A stretch of DNA of 64,000 nucleotides from Alphaproteobacteria bacterium (GCA_030831315.1 JAURLI010000007.1:1-64000); one strand, 5' to 3'. Shown: positions 47,816 through 57,554, counted from the stretch's first letter. Notes: generated by a model from the letters alone, not told the origin. Translations and numbers: made by a program.

Positions 47816-48559
47816 ATGCCGGGCATGACCGCCCGCGCCATCTCCTTGTTCGGATCCAGACTTCGGCCCTGCCCCTATATCGCCGACAGGGAAGAGCGTA
47901 ACATTGCCGCCGAACTGCCCGCCGAAGGCGCCGAGGAAATCTACGACACCGCGGTACGCGCCGGGTTCCGCCGGTCACACGACATCATCTATCGCCCGGC
48001 CTGTCCTGGCTGCGAGGCCTGCGTGCCCGTACGCATCGACGTCGCCGGCTTCGTGCCGCGCCGCTCGCTCGCGCGCACATCGCGCCGTAATGCCGATCTC
48101 GCCGTCAGCGTGATTACACCACCCAGCATCGGCGTGGAGCATTACGCTCTTTTCGCGCGCTATCAGAATACCCGCCATGCCGGCGGCGGCATGGACCGCA
48201 TGAGCGCGCGTGAGTTCGAAACCCTGATGCAGTCGAGCCCGGTGAATACCTTCACTGCGGAATTTCGCGATGGCAACGGCGCGCTTGTAGGCGTCATGCT
48301 GGCCGACGAAGTGAGCGATGGGGTTTCCGCCGTCTACAGTTTCTTCGAACCGGATCGCAGCGCGGCCGGCATCGGCACGTTCATGGTGCTCTGGCTTATC
48401 GAATACGCGCGCTCGCACGGACTCGGTTACGTTTATCTCGGCTACTGGATCGCACGCAGCCGCAAGATGGCCTACAAGGCGCGCTTCCAGCCTCTCGAAG
48501 CCCTGCACCCGCACGAAGGCTGGATTCCCTTCGCGCCTCCGACCTCGTTACCCAGTTGA
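47816..48559 (+). CDS. bpt: Aspartate/glutamate leucyltransferase (Bpt)
   Basis: Bpt transfers leucine from tRNA to proteins with N-terminal Asp or Glu, an entry to the N-end rule degradation pathway. About 247 residues from an ATG with GGGGG upstream. The conserved blocks are CPYIADREERNIAAEL, RRSHDIIYRPACPGCEACVPVRIDV (with the CxGCxxC cluster), GMDRMSAREFE, and YSFFEPDRSAAGIGTFMVLW with the GNAT-like fold. The frame continues upstream through unrelated sequence. It is 58 bases after motB. Confidence 0.94.
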   Translation: MPGMTARAISLFGSRLRPCPYIADREERNIAAELPAEGAEEIYDTAVRAGFRRSHDIIYRPACPGCEACVPVRIDVAGFVPRRSLARTSRRNADLAVSVITPPSIGVEHYALFARYQNTRHAGGGMDRMSAREFETLMQSSPVNTFTAEFRDGNGALVGVMLADEVSDGVSAVYSFFEPDRSAAGIGTFMVLWLIEYARSHGLGYVYLGYWIARSRKMAYKARFQPLEALHPHEGWIPFAPPTSLPS

Positions 48560-48604
48560 TCACCCAGGCGTTTGACAACGAAAACCCTTAAAGGAGGCCC
48601 TGTC

Positions 48605-49735
48605 ATGAATCGTCGCGATTTCATCGCCGGAACTGCAACCGGTCTCGTCGTCGGTGCCGCCGGCACTTATGCCGCCCTCAAGGGTGGCAAGCAGCAAACC
48701 GCCAGCGGCCCGGCTGTCGTCAAGAACAAGCTCGAATGGCGGATGGTTACGTCCTGGCCCGACAAGTTCCCCGGCCTCGGCACCAGCGCCGACCGCCTCG
48801 CCGCCCGCATCACCGCGATGAGCGACGGCCGCCTGACAGTCAAGGTTTTTGCGGCAGGCACCATGGTTCCGCCGCTCGGCGTCTTCGATGCCGTCTCCCA
48901 GGGTTCCGCCGAAATGGGCCACACCTCGGCTTACTACTACCAGGGCAAGTCGAAGGCCTTCAATTTCTTCTCGGCGGTGCCCTTCGGCCTTACCGCGAAC
49001 GAGCTTTCCGCGTGGATCCATTACGGCGGCGGACAGCAGCTCTGGGACGAAGGCTACGCCAAGTTCGGCCTCAAGCCGTTTTATTGCGGCAACACGGGCG
49101 TGCAGATGGGCGGCTGGTTCCGCAAGGAACTCAAATCGCTCGAGGACTTCAAGGGCCTCAAGATGCGCATGCCGGGCCTCGGCGGCGAAGTGCTGCGCCG
49201 CATCGGCGCCACCGCCGAAAACACCGCGGGCGGCGAAATTTTCGCCGCGCTGTCGTCTGGGCGCATCGACGCCACCGAATGGGTGGGGCCGTGGAACGAC
49301 CTCGCCTTCGGCTTCTACAAGATCGCCAAGAACTACTACTGGCCGGGTTTCCATGAACCGGGTACCGGCTTCGAATGCAGCATCAACAAGGCCAAGTTCG
49401 ATGCCCTGCCCAAGGATTTGCAGGACATCGTCGCGACGGCCTGCCGCGCCGAGGCAGAAGCCATGCTCAGCGAATTCAACCGCCACAACGGCGACGCCCT
49501 GAAGGTGCTGATCGAACAGCACGGCGTTCAGCTGCGCCGCTTCCCCGACGACGTCATGACGGCCTTCGCCAAGGCGTCGAACGAAGTTCTGGCCGAACTG
49601 GAAAGCGCCGACGACCTGACCAAGCGCACCTACCAGTCCTTCAAGAAGTTCCGCGAGGAAGCCATCAGCTGGGCGAAACTTTCCGAGCAGGGCTATCTCG
49701 ACATGCGCCAGCGTACGCTTCGTCCGAACGGCTAG
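48605..49735 (+). CDS. TRAP transporter solute-binding protein (DctP family), Tat-exported
   Basis: A 376-residue protein. The N-terminus MNRRDFIAGTATGLVVGAAG is a twin-arginine signal. The body (ITAMSDGRLTVKVFAAGTMVPPLGVFDAVSQGSAEMGHTSAYYY, then the long helix WFRKELKSLEDFKGLKMRMPG, and the closing helix) is the DctP family fold, in which an Arg in GLKMRMPG binds the substrate carboxylate. AAGGAGG precedes the ATG. No dctQ or dctM membrane genes are nearby, so its transporter is elsewhere or absent. Confidence 0.9.
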   Translation: MNRRDFIAGTATGLVVGAAGTYAALKGGKQQTASGPAVVKNKLEWRMVTSWPDKFPGLGTSADRLAARITAMSDGRLTVKVFAAGTMVPPLGVFDAVSQGSAEMGHTSAYYYQGKSKAFNFFSAVPFGLTANELSAWIHYGGGQQLWDEGYAKFGLKPFYCGNTGVQMGGWFRKELKSLEDFKGLKMRMPGLGGEVLRRIGATAENTAGGEIFAALSSGRIDATEWVGPWNDLAFGFYKIAKNYYWPGFHEPGTGFECSINKAKFDALPKDLQDIVATACRAEAEAMLSEFNRHNGDALKVLIEQHGVQLRRFPDDVMTAFAKASNEVLAELESADDLTKRTYQSFKKFREEAISWAKLSEQGYLDMRQRTLRPNG

Positions 49736-49753
49736 CGCAATCTGGTTCACTGC

Positions 49754-49795
49754 CATCGCGGTCGCCGGAAACGGCGGCCGCGATGAAGTTTCATC
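49754..49795 (+). promoter_or_regulatory. Two overlapping, mutually exclusive hairpins before the HtrA-like gene
   Basis: A 14-bp stem (CATCGCGGTCGCCG with its complement, one G-T pair, loop GAAA) ends at 49785. A second stem GATGAA-GT-TTCATC at 49782-49795 shares the GATG of the first 3' arm. The ribosome site GGGAG follows directly. The large stem could also end the TRAP receptor transcript, although no U run follows it. Confidence 0.5.
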
Positions 49796-49806
49796 GGGAG
49801 TCTATC

Positions 49807-50874
49807 ATGAAAAAAACGGCCGCATTTTTCGTCATCGCCGCTTTTCTTGCCGGCATCGCCTCTTCGGCCCTCGCTGCCGGAGACAAGCCACGCAGCGTGA
49901 CGCCGCGCGGCCCCCTGACCACCGAAGAAAGTCTCGACATCCGCCTGTTCGCGGAAGCCGCACCGAGCGTCGCCTACATATTCACCGCGAAAATTCCCGA
50001 AGGCGAACTGCCGACGGCGGAAAACCTGCAGCCGGCGGGCGCCGGTTCCGGGTTCGTCTGGGATTCGCTTGGCCATGTCGTCACCAACAACCACGTCATC
50101 GAAGGTGCGGACGCCGTTGCCGTAAAACTCGACCAGGGCGATCCGATCCCGGCCAAGATCATCGGCCGCACGCCCGATTACGATCTCGCCGTGCTCAAGC
50201 TCGACGAAATGCCAAAACGCCTGCGCCCGATCCCCCTCGGGCAATCCTCGGACCTGCGCATCGGCCAGCGGGTTTACGCCATCGGCAATCCTTTCGGCCT
50301 CGACCGCACGCTGACGACCGGCATCGTCAGCGCCACGGGCCGCCGTTTGCCGACCGCGCGCGGGCACGAAATCCCGGGGGTCATCCAGACCGACGCCGCG
50401 ATCAACCCGGGTAATTCCGGCGGCCCGCTTCTCGATTCGGCCGGGCGCCTGATCGGCGTCAACACGGCGATCCTGTCGGGCTCCGGCGCTTCCGCCGGGG
50501 TCGGCTTCGCGGTTCCCGTCGACGTCGTCAACAAGGTGGTGCCGCAACTGATCGGCAAGGGCCGGGTGCCAACACCCGGGATCGGTATCCTGGCGGTTCC
50601 AGACAATGTTGCCGTGCGATCGAATATCTCGGGCGTCGTCATCGCCGACGTGGCCAAGGGCTCGCCTGCGGCAAAGGCGGGCCTCAAGGGCATCGACCAG
50701 CGCCGGCGCACGATCAACGACATCATCGTCGACATCAACGGCAAGAAGGTGGAAACCTTCCACGACCTCGCCCAGGCGCTGTTCGAACTGGGCGTCGGCG
50801 CAAGGGCCAAGCTCAAGATACTGCGCGACGGCACAACCCGCGAGGTCGAACTGACGGTGGGCGATATCTCCTGA
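49807..50874 (+). CDS. HtrA/DegP-like periplasmic serine protease with one PDZ domain
   Basis: A 355-residue protease. Residues 1-24 are a signal peptide (FFVIAAFLAGIASSALA). The trypsin-like domain has the triad H96 (TNNHVIEG), D126 (DYDLAVLKL) and S204 (NPGNSGGPLL). One PDZ domain follows from about 260 (GVVIADVAKGSPAAKAGLKG; VDINGKKVETFHDLAQAL). It lacks a second PDZ, so it resembles DegS or HhoA-type proteins rather than DegP, but its cleavable-looking signal argues for a soluble form. GGGAG lies just before the ATG. It is convergent with parC, 3 bases apart. Confidence 0.9.
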   Translation: MKKTAAFFVIAAFLAGIASSALAAGDKPRSVTPRGPLTTEESLDIRLFAEAAPSVAYIFTAKIPEGELPTAENLQPAGAGSGFVWDSLGHVVTNNHVIEGADAVAVKLDQGDPIPAKIIGRTPDYDLAVLKLDEMPKRLRPIPLGQSSDLRIGQRVYAIGNPFGLDRTLTTGIVSATGRRLPTARGHEIPGVIQTDAAINPGNSGGPLLDSAGRLIGVNTAILSGSGASAGVGFAVPVDVVNKVVPQLIGKGRVPTPGIGILAVPDNVAVRSNISGVVIADVAKGSPAAKAGLKGIDQRRRTINDIIVDINGKKVETFHDLAQALFELGVGARAKLKILRDGTTREVELTVGDIS

Positions 50875-50877
50875 CCG

Positions 50878-53112
50878 TCAGGAGAAGGCGCGCAGCTTTT
50901 TCGGGAATCCGCGCGGCGGCAGGCGTCCCGCCTGCGAGCGCTTGCCGATCCACGCGGTGAGATCGGTCTCGGTGCGGGTGCGGTCGGCCTGCTGCCAGCT
51001 CAGGCCTTCCTTCTTGTTGAAGGTCGTGAGGTCGGCAAGGCCGCCGTCGCGGTAGGCCTGCAGCTTCACGCCCCTGCCCCGGGTCATGACCGGCATCTCC
51101 TTGACCGAAAAGATCAGCAGCTTGCGGTTTTCGCCGATGACGGCAAGGCTGTCGCCTTCCACCGGCTTGCACACTGCCGCCTCGACCTGTCCCTTGACGT
51201 TGAGAACCTGCTTGCCCGCGCGCGTCTGGGCGATGACCTCGTCTTCCGGCACGATGAAGCCGCGGCCGTCCGACGACGCCACGACGAGCTTGCGGCCCGG
51301 CTTGTGGATCATCAACTGCACGATGTCCTGATCGTTGCCGAGATCGACCATCAGGCGGACCGGCTCGCCATTGCCGCGCCCCGCGGGCAGCTTGTCGCAG
51401 CCGATCATGTAGAAGCGGCCATTGGTGGCGAAAACCAGCAGCTTGTTGGTGGTTTCCGCATGCAGCATGAAGCCCGGCCCGTCGCCTTCCTTGTACTTGA
51501 CGTCGGCATCGGCCGCGAGATGACCCTTGAAGCCGCGAATCCAGCCCTTCTCCGAACACACGACAGTGACGGGCTCTTTCTCGATGGCGATATCGATGGG
51601 AATGACGACGGCCGCCGGTGCGTCGCCGATCTCGGTGCGACGCTTGCCAAGCTCGGTCTTGGCGCCGAACTTCTCGCGCATCGCACGGATTTCACCAGCG
51701 ATGGCTTCCCAGCGCTTCTTCTCGTTCTTCAGCAGCGCGCGCAGGTCCTTCGCCTGGGCCGTCAGCTCGGCGTGCTCGGCACGGATCTGCTTTTCCTCGA
51801 GCTTGCGCAACGCGCGCAGGCGCATGTTGAGGATTGCCTCGGCCTGGTTGTCATTGATACGCAGGGCCTTGATCAGCTTGGGCTTGGGCTCGTCCTCCTC
51901 GCGGATGATCTTGATCACCTTGTCGAGGTTGGCATAGGCCGCGAGATAGCCTTCGAGGATCTCGAGACGCGACTCGATCTTGCCGAGGCGGTATTTCGAG
52001 ACGCGCTTGAGAACGTCGTGGCGATGGTCGAGGAAGGCCTGCAGCACCTCGCACAGGTTCATCACACGCGGCGTCTGATCGGAATCCAGAACGTTCATAT
52101 TGAGGCTGATGCGGCTTTCCAGTTCCGTCTGCTGGAACATCTGCGCCATCAGGTGCTCGGGCTCGATATTGCGCGCGCGGGGCTCGAGGATGAGGCGCAC
52201 GTTTTCGTCCGATTCGTCGCGGATATCGCCGAGAAGCGGCAGCTTCTTCGCTTCCATCAACGCGGCCACGCGCTCGATCAGGCGCGATTTCTGCACCTGC
52301 CAGGGAATTTCGGTGATGACGATCTGCCAGGTGCCGCGGCCCTGATCCTCCACCGACCAGCGGGCGCGCAGGCGGAAACCGCCGCGGCCTTCCTTGTAGG
52401 CGTCGACGATGGCCGAACGCGGCTCGACCAGCACGCCGCCCGTCGGGAAATCCGGGCCGGGAATGAATTCCGTCAGCTTGCCGACGGTCGCCTTGGGAAA
52501 GCGGATCAGGTGAAGAAGTGCATCGCACAATTCGCCCGCATTGTGCGGCGGGATCGATGTCGCCATGCCGACGGCAATGCCGGTGGCGCCATTGGCGAGC
52601 AGGTTCGGGAAAGCCGAGGGAAGAACGAGCGGTTCCTGATCCTCGCCGTCATAGGTATTGCGGAAATCGACAGCATCCTCGTCGATGTCCGCCAGCAGCG
52701 CCTGGGCAACCTTGGTCAGCCGCGCCTCGGTGTAGCGCATGGCGGCGGCGTTATCGCCGTCGATATTGCCGAAATTACCCTGCCCGTCGACCAGCGGGTA
52801 GCGCACGGCGAAGGACTGGGCAAGGCGCACCAGCGCGTCATAGACCGCGGCATCCCCGTGGGGATGGTACTTACCGATGACATCGCCGACGACACGCGCA
52901 CATTTCTTGAACCCCTGGTCGGGGTCGAGGTGCAGGCGCAGCATCGCGTAAAGCAGCCGGCGGTGGACCGGTTTCAGCCCGTCGCGCACATCGGGCAGCG
53001 AGCGCGACATGATGGTGGACAGCGCATAGGCGAGATAACGGGTGCCCAGCGCCTCGGCCAGCGGCTCGTCGCGGATGATGGATTTGGGGGCGGAAGCGGG
53101 TGACTTGGCCAT
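50878..53112 (-). CDS. parC: DNA topoisomerase IV subunit A
   Basis: ParC is the DNA-cleaving subunit of topoisomerase IV, which decatenates chromosomes. The 744-residue protein starts with the conserved [20 protein letters not shown] and [11 protein letters not shown]; the catalytic Tyr is in [10 protein letters not shown]. The segment [26 protein letters not shown] distinguishes ParC from GyrA here. The C-terminal region is a beta-pinwheel. It is the last gene of the minus-strand rnc-era-recO group, with recO 69 bases upstream. Confidence 0.95.
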   Translation of the reverse strand: MAKSPASAPKSIIRDEPLAEALGTRYLAYALSTIMSRSLPDVRDGLKPVHRRLLYAMLRLHLDPDQGFKKCARVVGDVIGKYHPHGDAAVYDALVRLAQSFAVRYPLVDGQGNFGNIDGDNAAAMRYTEARLTKVAQALLADIDEDAVDFRNTYDGEDQEPLVLPSAFPNLLANGATGIAVGMATSIPPHNAGELCDALLHLIRFPKATVGKLTEFIPGPDFPTGGVLVEPRSAIVDAYKEGRGGFRLRARWSVEDQGRGTWQIVITEIPWQVQKSRLIERVAALMEAKKLPLLGDIRDESDENVRLILEPRARNIEPEHLMAQMFQQTELESRISLNMNVLDSDQTPRVMNLCEVLQAFLDHRHDVLKRVSKYRLGKIESRLEILEGYLAAYANLDKVIKIIREEDEPKPKLIKALRINDNQAEAILNMRLRALRKLEEKQIRAEHAELTAQAKDLRALLKNEKKRWEAIAGEIRAMREKFGAKTELGKRRTEIGDAPAAVVIPIDIAIEKEPVTVVCSEKGWIRGFKGHLAADADVKYKEGDGPGFMLHAETTNKLLVFATNGRFYMIGCDKLPAGRGNGEPVRLMVDLGNDQDIVQLMIHKPGRKLVVASSDGRGFIVPEDEVIAQTRAGKQVLNVKGQVEAAVCKPVEGDSLAVIGENRKLLIFSVKEMPVMTRGRGVKLQAYRDGGLADLTTFNKKEGLSWQQADRTRTETDLTAWIGKRSQAGRLPPRGFPKKLRAFS

Positions 53113-53181
53113 GGGCCCGATTTATGCGGCCTTGCGACGAAAAACACAAGATGTTGTAGAAGCCGACTTTGGCGTCCCGTT

Positions 53182-53931
53182 TCAGGCCGAAAGCGCCGCC
53201 ACCAGCCGGTCCCGCGCCGAAGGCAGGCGCCCCGAATGCTGCGCGAAATGATGGCGATCGAAAAAATGCCCGGTCAGGCGCAGCCCGGCGACGATATCGA
53301 ACATCGCCAACGGTGGCAGGGAGTCGTCGAGTAGAAAACCCGGCAGCGGCAGCAGCCGGTCCCGCCAAGGCTCCCCCGCTTCGGCCGATACCGCCCTGCC
53401 CGAGCGAGGCGAGACATAGACGAGATTTTCGCGGCTGCCGGTGGCCGCACAGGTGTCAAGGTCGAGGCCAAAACCAAGCTCGCGCAAAAGACCGAGTTCC
53501 CAGCGCACATAGGCGGCAAGCCAACGCGGCACGGGGCTTAAGGCCTCACCGGAGTCCGAGAGGTTTTCCAGCATGGCGAGGCTGGCCGCGTAAACCGTGG
53601 GCTGGGGCTCCTGTTCGGCGAGCGTTGCCTCCAGCAAGGACGTCATCGCCGCCAGTGCCTTGAGCCGCCCGCTATCGTCGAGCACGCCCGCCGCAAGGTC
53701 ACGCTTGGGTTCCAGCGTCAGCGTCCCGAGATGCTCGGGAAGGCGCGCCCGCCAGCTAGCGGCGACAAGGTTGCCCGGCTGCAACAGGCCCTGCCGGCGC
53801 CGGGACTGGCCACCCCGCACAAGTCCGAGGTGGCGGCCATGGTCGCGGGTCAGCAGGCTGACGATGGCCGCGGTCTCGCCGTGCTTGCGCACGCTGAGAA
53901 TAATCGCGTCATCATGCCATTCCATCGCCAC
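53182..53931 (-). CDS. recO: DNA repair protein RecO
   Basis: RecO loads RecA on SSB-covered gaps in recombination repair. The 249-residue protein begins MEWHDDAIILSVRKHGETAAIVSLLTRDHGRHLGLVRGGQS across its OB fold, then a helical domain with RWLAAYVRWELGLLRELGFGLDLD, and ends with FDRHHFAQHSGRLPSARDRLV. The zinc Cys pattern is incomplete here, as in many alphaproteobacteria. It diverges from the atypical response regulator gene. Confidence 0.9.
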   Translation of the reverse strand: MAMEWHDDAIILSVRKHGETAAIVSLLTRDHGRHLGLVRGGQSRRRQGLLQPGNLVAASWRARLPEHLGTLTLEPKRDLAAGVLDDSGRLKALAAMTSLLEATLAEQEPQPTVYAASLAMLENLSDSGEALSPVPRWLAAYVRWELGLLRELGFGLDLDTCAATGSRENLVYVSPRSGRAVSAEAGEPWRDRLLPLPGFLLDDSLPPLAMFDIVAGLRLTGHFFDRHHFAQHSGRLPSARDRLVAALSA

Positions 53932-54034
53932 CCCACCCGAAACACCCGGATTTATGCGGTTATTCGCACAAAAATGCAGCCCGAATTTAAGTTTTGGTCA
54001 AGGTTTTCAGGCAAAATTCGTCTCCACCAAGGGG

Positions 54035-55000
54035 ATGCCTTTGCCGGACCTGACCAAGAAATACGCCTTCGAAGAGGCGACTGTCGTGCTTTTCAATCCC
54101 GTCAGCCAGATGCGCTCGACGCTGCGCGACGCCATGCTCGTTCAGGGCTTCCGCAACATACTCGACTACAGCGACCTGCAACGCACGCGTCAGGCCATCA
54201 TAGAACGCAGCCCGGACCTCATCATGCTCGACCTCGACCGCGAAAAGGAAGAAGTCTGCAACCTGGTGCGCGAAATCCGACATTCCAGCATCAGCGACGA
54301 CCTCTTCGCCGTGATCATCGCACTTTCATGGCATCCCAGCATTGAAGCGGTCAACAACAGCCTCGAAGCTGGCGTCGACGATATCGTCATGATGCCGGTA
54401 TCGATCAAGCTGCTGAGCGACCGCATCGATATCCTGATCCGCAACCGCAAGGAATTCGTCGTCACGGCAAGTTATGTCGGCCCGGACCGTCGCTCGCCCG
54501 AGGACACCCGCAAGGACCCGATCGGGCTCGGCACCATCAAGGTGCCCAATAACCTGCGCTTCAAGGCAACCGGTGACGTGGCCGCCGCCGCATCCGAAAG
54601 CATCGTCAGCAACGTCAAGGCGAAGATCAACAATCATCGCCTCAACCGTTATGCCCAGCGCATCGCCTGGCTGATTGACGAGACTTTACGTCTCAAAGCA
54701 ACAAGCATGGAAGTCCCGACGGCCAGCGAGAAGCGGCTGGACGAGGTGGCATCCCTGGTCGACAGCCTCGCGCTGGAACTCGAGACCCTCAGCCAGATCG
54801 AATTGCTGGAAATTTGCGATTCAATGGTTCGCGTGATCGAAAACATCCGCAGCACGCCGACCAAGCAGTTCTACGAACTTCTCAAGATTCATGCTTTTGC
54901 CATCACCGCGACACTGATGGAAACAGAGGGCGCAGCGGATCTGGTGATCGCCGCCCTCAACGATGCGCGCTCGCGCCTCGACCGCGCCCGCTCGGCCTGA
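54035..55000 (+). CDS. Atypical response-regulator-like protein (receiver plus helical domain)
   Basis: A 321-residue protein. Residues 14-135 have the receiver fold with D66 (DLIMLDLDRE) at the usual phosphorylation site, but the acid pocket reads LFNP and the conserved Lys is replaced (VMMPVS, M120). The motif YVGPDRRS follows at about 147, a segment I know from alphaproteobacterial receiver proteins. The C-terminal half is helical without a DNA-binding domain, so it may be a signalling adaptor. The ATG follows AAGGGG almost without spacing; a TTG 6 bases on would be better spaced. It is transcribed against era and divergent from recO. Confidence 0.75.
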   Translation: MPLPDLTKKYAFEEATVVLFNPVSQMRSTLRDAMLVQGFRNILDYSDLQRTRQAIIERSPDLIMLDLDREKEEVCNLVREIRHSSISDDLFAVIIALSWHPSIEAVNNSLEAGVDDIVMMPVSIKLLSDRIDILIRNRKEFVVTASYVGPDRRSPEDTRKDPIGLGTIKVPNNLRFKATGDVAAAASESIVSNVKAKINNHRLNRYAQRIAWLIDETLRLKATSMEVPTASEKRLDEVASLVDSLALELETLSQIELLEICDSMVRVIENIRSTPTKQFYELLKIHAFAITATLMETEGAADLVIAALNDARSRLDRARSA

Positions 55001-55009
55001 GGGATTTCC

Positions 55010-55945
55010 TCAGGACTTGAAGTCGAGGCCGATGTCCCGGTAGTACTCCGCGCGCTCCATCCAGTCCGCCTTCACCTTCACGTGCAGGAAAAGGTGTATG
55101 CGACGGCCGAGCATGTCTTCCAGGCTCCGGCGCGCAGCCTCGCCGATCGCCTTGATCTTGGCGCCGCCCTTGCCGACTACCATGCCCTTGTGGTTTTCAC
55201 GCGCAATCAGGATGACCTGATCGACACGGGCGCTGCCGTCGTCCTTTTCTTCCCAGCGTTCGGTTTCCACCGTCAGCCCATAGGGCAGTTCCTGATGCAG
55301 CATCAGGAAAGCCTGCTCTCGTGTGACCTCGGCGGCCAGCAAGCGCATCGGCGCATCCGAAAGCTGATCGGGCGGATACAGCCAGGGGCCTTCAGGCATC
55401 TGCGCGGCCAGATGTGCCTTGAGGTCGGCAACACCGTCGCCGCTCGTGGCGGAAATCATGAAGATACGGGAAAAGACACCGGTGCGGTCGTGGGCCGCGA
55501 CAACCGCCAGAAGGGCCTCGCGCGGCAGCAGGTCGATCTTGTTGAGAGCCAACACCACGCTCACCCCGCGCGACTTGAGTCCAGCCACGATTTCAGCAGT
55601 TTCCGCGTCGAGACTTTCCCGCGATCTGGCGGCACGCTCGGCATCGACAACCAGCACCACCGCGTCTGCGTCCTCGATGGCCGACCATGCCGCCGCCACC
55701 ATGGCACGGTCGAGGCGGCGCTTGGGCAGGAATATGCCGGGCGTATCGATAAAGGCGATCTGGGTATCACCAGCCATGCAGATGCCGGTCAGCCGCGTGC
55801 GCGTCGTCTGGACCTTGGGCGTGACAATGGCGACATGGGCGCCGACAAAAGCGTTCATCAGCGTGGATTTGCCGGCGTTGGGCGCGCCGATCAGCGCTAC
55901 GAAACCGGCACGGGCGCCGGGCGGGGATTCAAAAACGTTACTCAT
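55010..55945 (-). CDS. era: GTPase Era
   Basis: Era is a GTPase that binds the 3' end of 16S rRNA in small-subunit assembly. The G1 motif is GAPNAGKSTLMNAF, G3 DTPGI, G4 LNKIDLL and the C-terminal KH domain contains GKGGAKIKAIGEAARRSLEDMLG. The ATG chosen overlaps the rnc stop by 8 bases; a second ATG is 9 bases upstream. About 311 residues. It forms the usual lepB-rnc-era group with rnc. Confidence 0.95.
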   Translation of the reverse strand: MSNVFESPPGARAGFVALIGAPNAGKSTLMNAFVGAHVAIVTPKVQTTRTRLTGICMAGDTQIAFIDTPGIFLPKRRLDRAMVAAAWSAIEDADAVVLVVDAERAARSRESLDAETAEIVAGLKSRGVSVVLALNKIDLLPREALLAVVAAHDRTGVFSRIFMISATSGDGVADLKAHLAAQMPEGPWLYPPDQLSDAPMRLLAAEVTREQAFLMLHQELPYGLTVETERWEEKDDGSARVDQVILIARENHKGMVVGKGGAKIKAIGEAARRSLEDMLGRRIHLFLHVKVKADWMERAEYYRDIGLDFKS

Positions 55946-56687
55946 TCCCGGCATCCTTTTCCGTCAGGGCGGCGATCAGGGATTCTGCCGCGGCCTGTTC
56001 CGCGCCGCGCTTTGAAGCCGCGCGCCCGCTTGCTGGTAAATGCCCCTCGACCGAGGCCTCGATTTCGAACTCCGGCGCATGGGCGGGCCCGCTACGCGAT
56101 ATTTCCCGGTAGATGGGCAGCGGCAGGCCGCGGGCTTGCGCCCATTCCTGAAGCCGGGTCTTGGCATCGCGCAGACCGCCGCCATGAGCATCAAGCAGTG
56201 GCCGCCAGCGCTCCAGTATGAATGCCCGCGCAACATCCAGCCCGCCGTCCAGATAGAGCGCGCCGATGATCGCCTCGCAGGCGTCGGCCTGAAGGCTGCG
56301 GTTGACGCGCGCGCCGCTGCGAGCATCCGATTCCGCCACGATCAGATAACGCCCGAGATCGAGGGACGCCGCGACTTCCTCCAGCGCCTCTCGCCGCACG
56401 AGCCCGGTCAGCCGTCGTGCCAGCACGCCTTCGGGTTCGTCGGTGTAGGTTTCATGCACCAGTTCGGCGATCACAAGGCCAAGTACGCGGTCGCCCAGAA
56501 ACTCAAGCCGCTCGTTCCCAAAACGCGGCCCCTCGCCCACGGCGGCGGCGCCACGGTGGGTCAAGGCTTCGCGCAGCAGGTCGGCGCGCGCAAAGTCATG
56601 GCCGAGCTTGCGGGCGAGCGCTTCCGGTGTGCGCGAGCGCAGCGTCCGCGCGGGACGCGCATCTCCGGATTTTTCGCGGGCGGCCAC
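55938..56687 (-). CDS. rnc: Ribonuclease III
   Basis: RNase III cuts double-stranded RNA in rRNA and mRNA processing. The 249-residue protein has the catalytic segment NERLEFLGDRVLGLVIAELV and ACEAIIGALYLDGGLDVARAF, then a double-stranded RNA-binding domain (PIYREISRSGPAHAPEFEIE; RAASKRGAEQAAAESLI). It begins with GTG just 3 bases after the lepB stop and overlaps era at its end. Confidence 0.96.
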   Translation of the reverse strand: MAAREKSGDARPARTLRSRTPEALARKLGHDFARADLLREALTHRGAAAVGEGPRFGNERLEFLGDRVLGLVIAELVHETYTDEPEGVLARRLTGLVRREALEEVAASLDLGRYLIVAESDARSGARVNRSLQADACEAIIGALYLDGGLDVARAFILERWRPLLDAHGGGLRDAKTRLQEWAQARGLPLPIYREISRSGPAHAPEFEIEASVEGHLPASGRAASKRGAEQAAAESLIAALTEKDAGNE

Positions 56688-56690
56688 CTA

Positions 56691-57464
56691 TTACCGGATC
56701 CCGGTGAACAGACGCGAGAAGCGCGTGGCGAAGGGCCATTTCCAGATTTCCCAGAGCCGGGCGCTGCCATCGGTTGAGAAGAACAGGACTTCTGCCCGGC
56801 CAACGAGGTTTTCCGCCGGGATGAAGCCGACCGCATTGAGCACGCGGGAGTCCTGCGAATTGTCCCGGTTGTCGCCCATGGCGAAATAATGGCCCGCGGG
56901 CACTTCGTAGACGGGGGTGTTGTCGAGCGGGCCGTCATCGGAACGCTCGATGACCGAATGCTCGCGACCGCCCGGCAGCGTCTCGATGTAGTGCACAAAC
57001 GTGTAGGCGTTGCCGTAATCGTCGCGATGCACATATTCGCCGACTCGCTTGCGCGCGACGGCGGTCCCGTTGATGTGCAACACGCCATTCACGACCTGAA
57101 TCTTGTCGCCGGGAAGTCCGATGATTCTCTTGATGTAATCGGTGGAAGTGTCCGTCGGCAGCTTGAACACGGCAACATCGCCGCGCGCAGGCCTGCTTTC
57201 GAAAATGCGGCCCGAAATCAGGGGCAGCCCCAGCGGCATGGAATGGCGCGAGTATCCGTAGGAAAACTTCGAGACGAACAGGTAGTCGCCGATCAGCAAC
57301 GTCGGCAGCATGGAGCCGGACGGAATATTGAAAGGTTCATAAGCAAAAGTCCGCACGCCTATGGCGATCAGGCCGGCATAGACGATGGTCATCAGGGTCT
57401 CGCCGATGCCCCCGCCCTTTTTTCCGGTCTTTTTGGCTTCGCCGGTGACGTCGCTGCTATCCAT
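56691..57464 (-). CDS. lepB: Signal peptidase I
   Basis: LepB cleaves signal peptides from Sec substrates at the periplasmic face. The 257-residue protein has one N-terminal helix (IVYAGLIAIGVRTFAYEPF), the catalytic Ser in IPSGSMLPTLLIGDYLFV and the catalytic Lys in DYIKRIIGLPGDKIQV; the box GDNRDNSQDSRVL follows. The ATG used precedes this helix; the frame continues upstream. It is followed by rnc. Confidence 0.95.
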   Translation of the reverse strand: MDSSDVTGEAKKTGKKGGGIGETLMTIVYAGLIAIGVRTFAYEPFNIPSGSMLPTLLIGDYLFVSKFSYGYSRHSMPLGLPLISGRIFESRPARGDVAVFKLPTDTSTDYIKRIIGLPGDKIQVVNGVLHINGTAVARKRVGEYVHRDDYGNAYTFVHYIETLPGGREHSVIERSDDGPLDNTPVYEVPAGHYFAMGDNRDNSQDSRVLNAVGFIPAENLVGRAEVLFFSTDGSARLWEIWKWPFATRFSRLFTGIR

Positions 57465-57554
57465 GAATCCGACTTCTTGCTGCTGATAAGGAAATGACGA
57501 ATTTGCGGGCGACATGGAGGCACGCGACCCGCCGACTGTCAAGAAAGCGCGCCC

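Noticed and set aside
51304-53103. A 599-codon plus-strand frame opposite parC
   Set aside because: Antisense shadow; ParC motifs and catalytic Tyr are on the minus strand.
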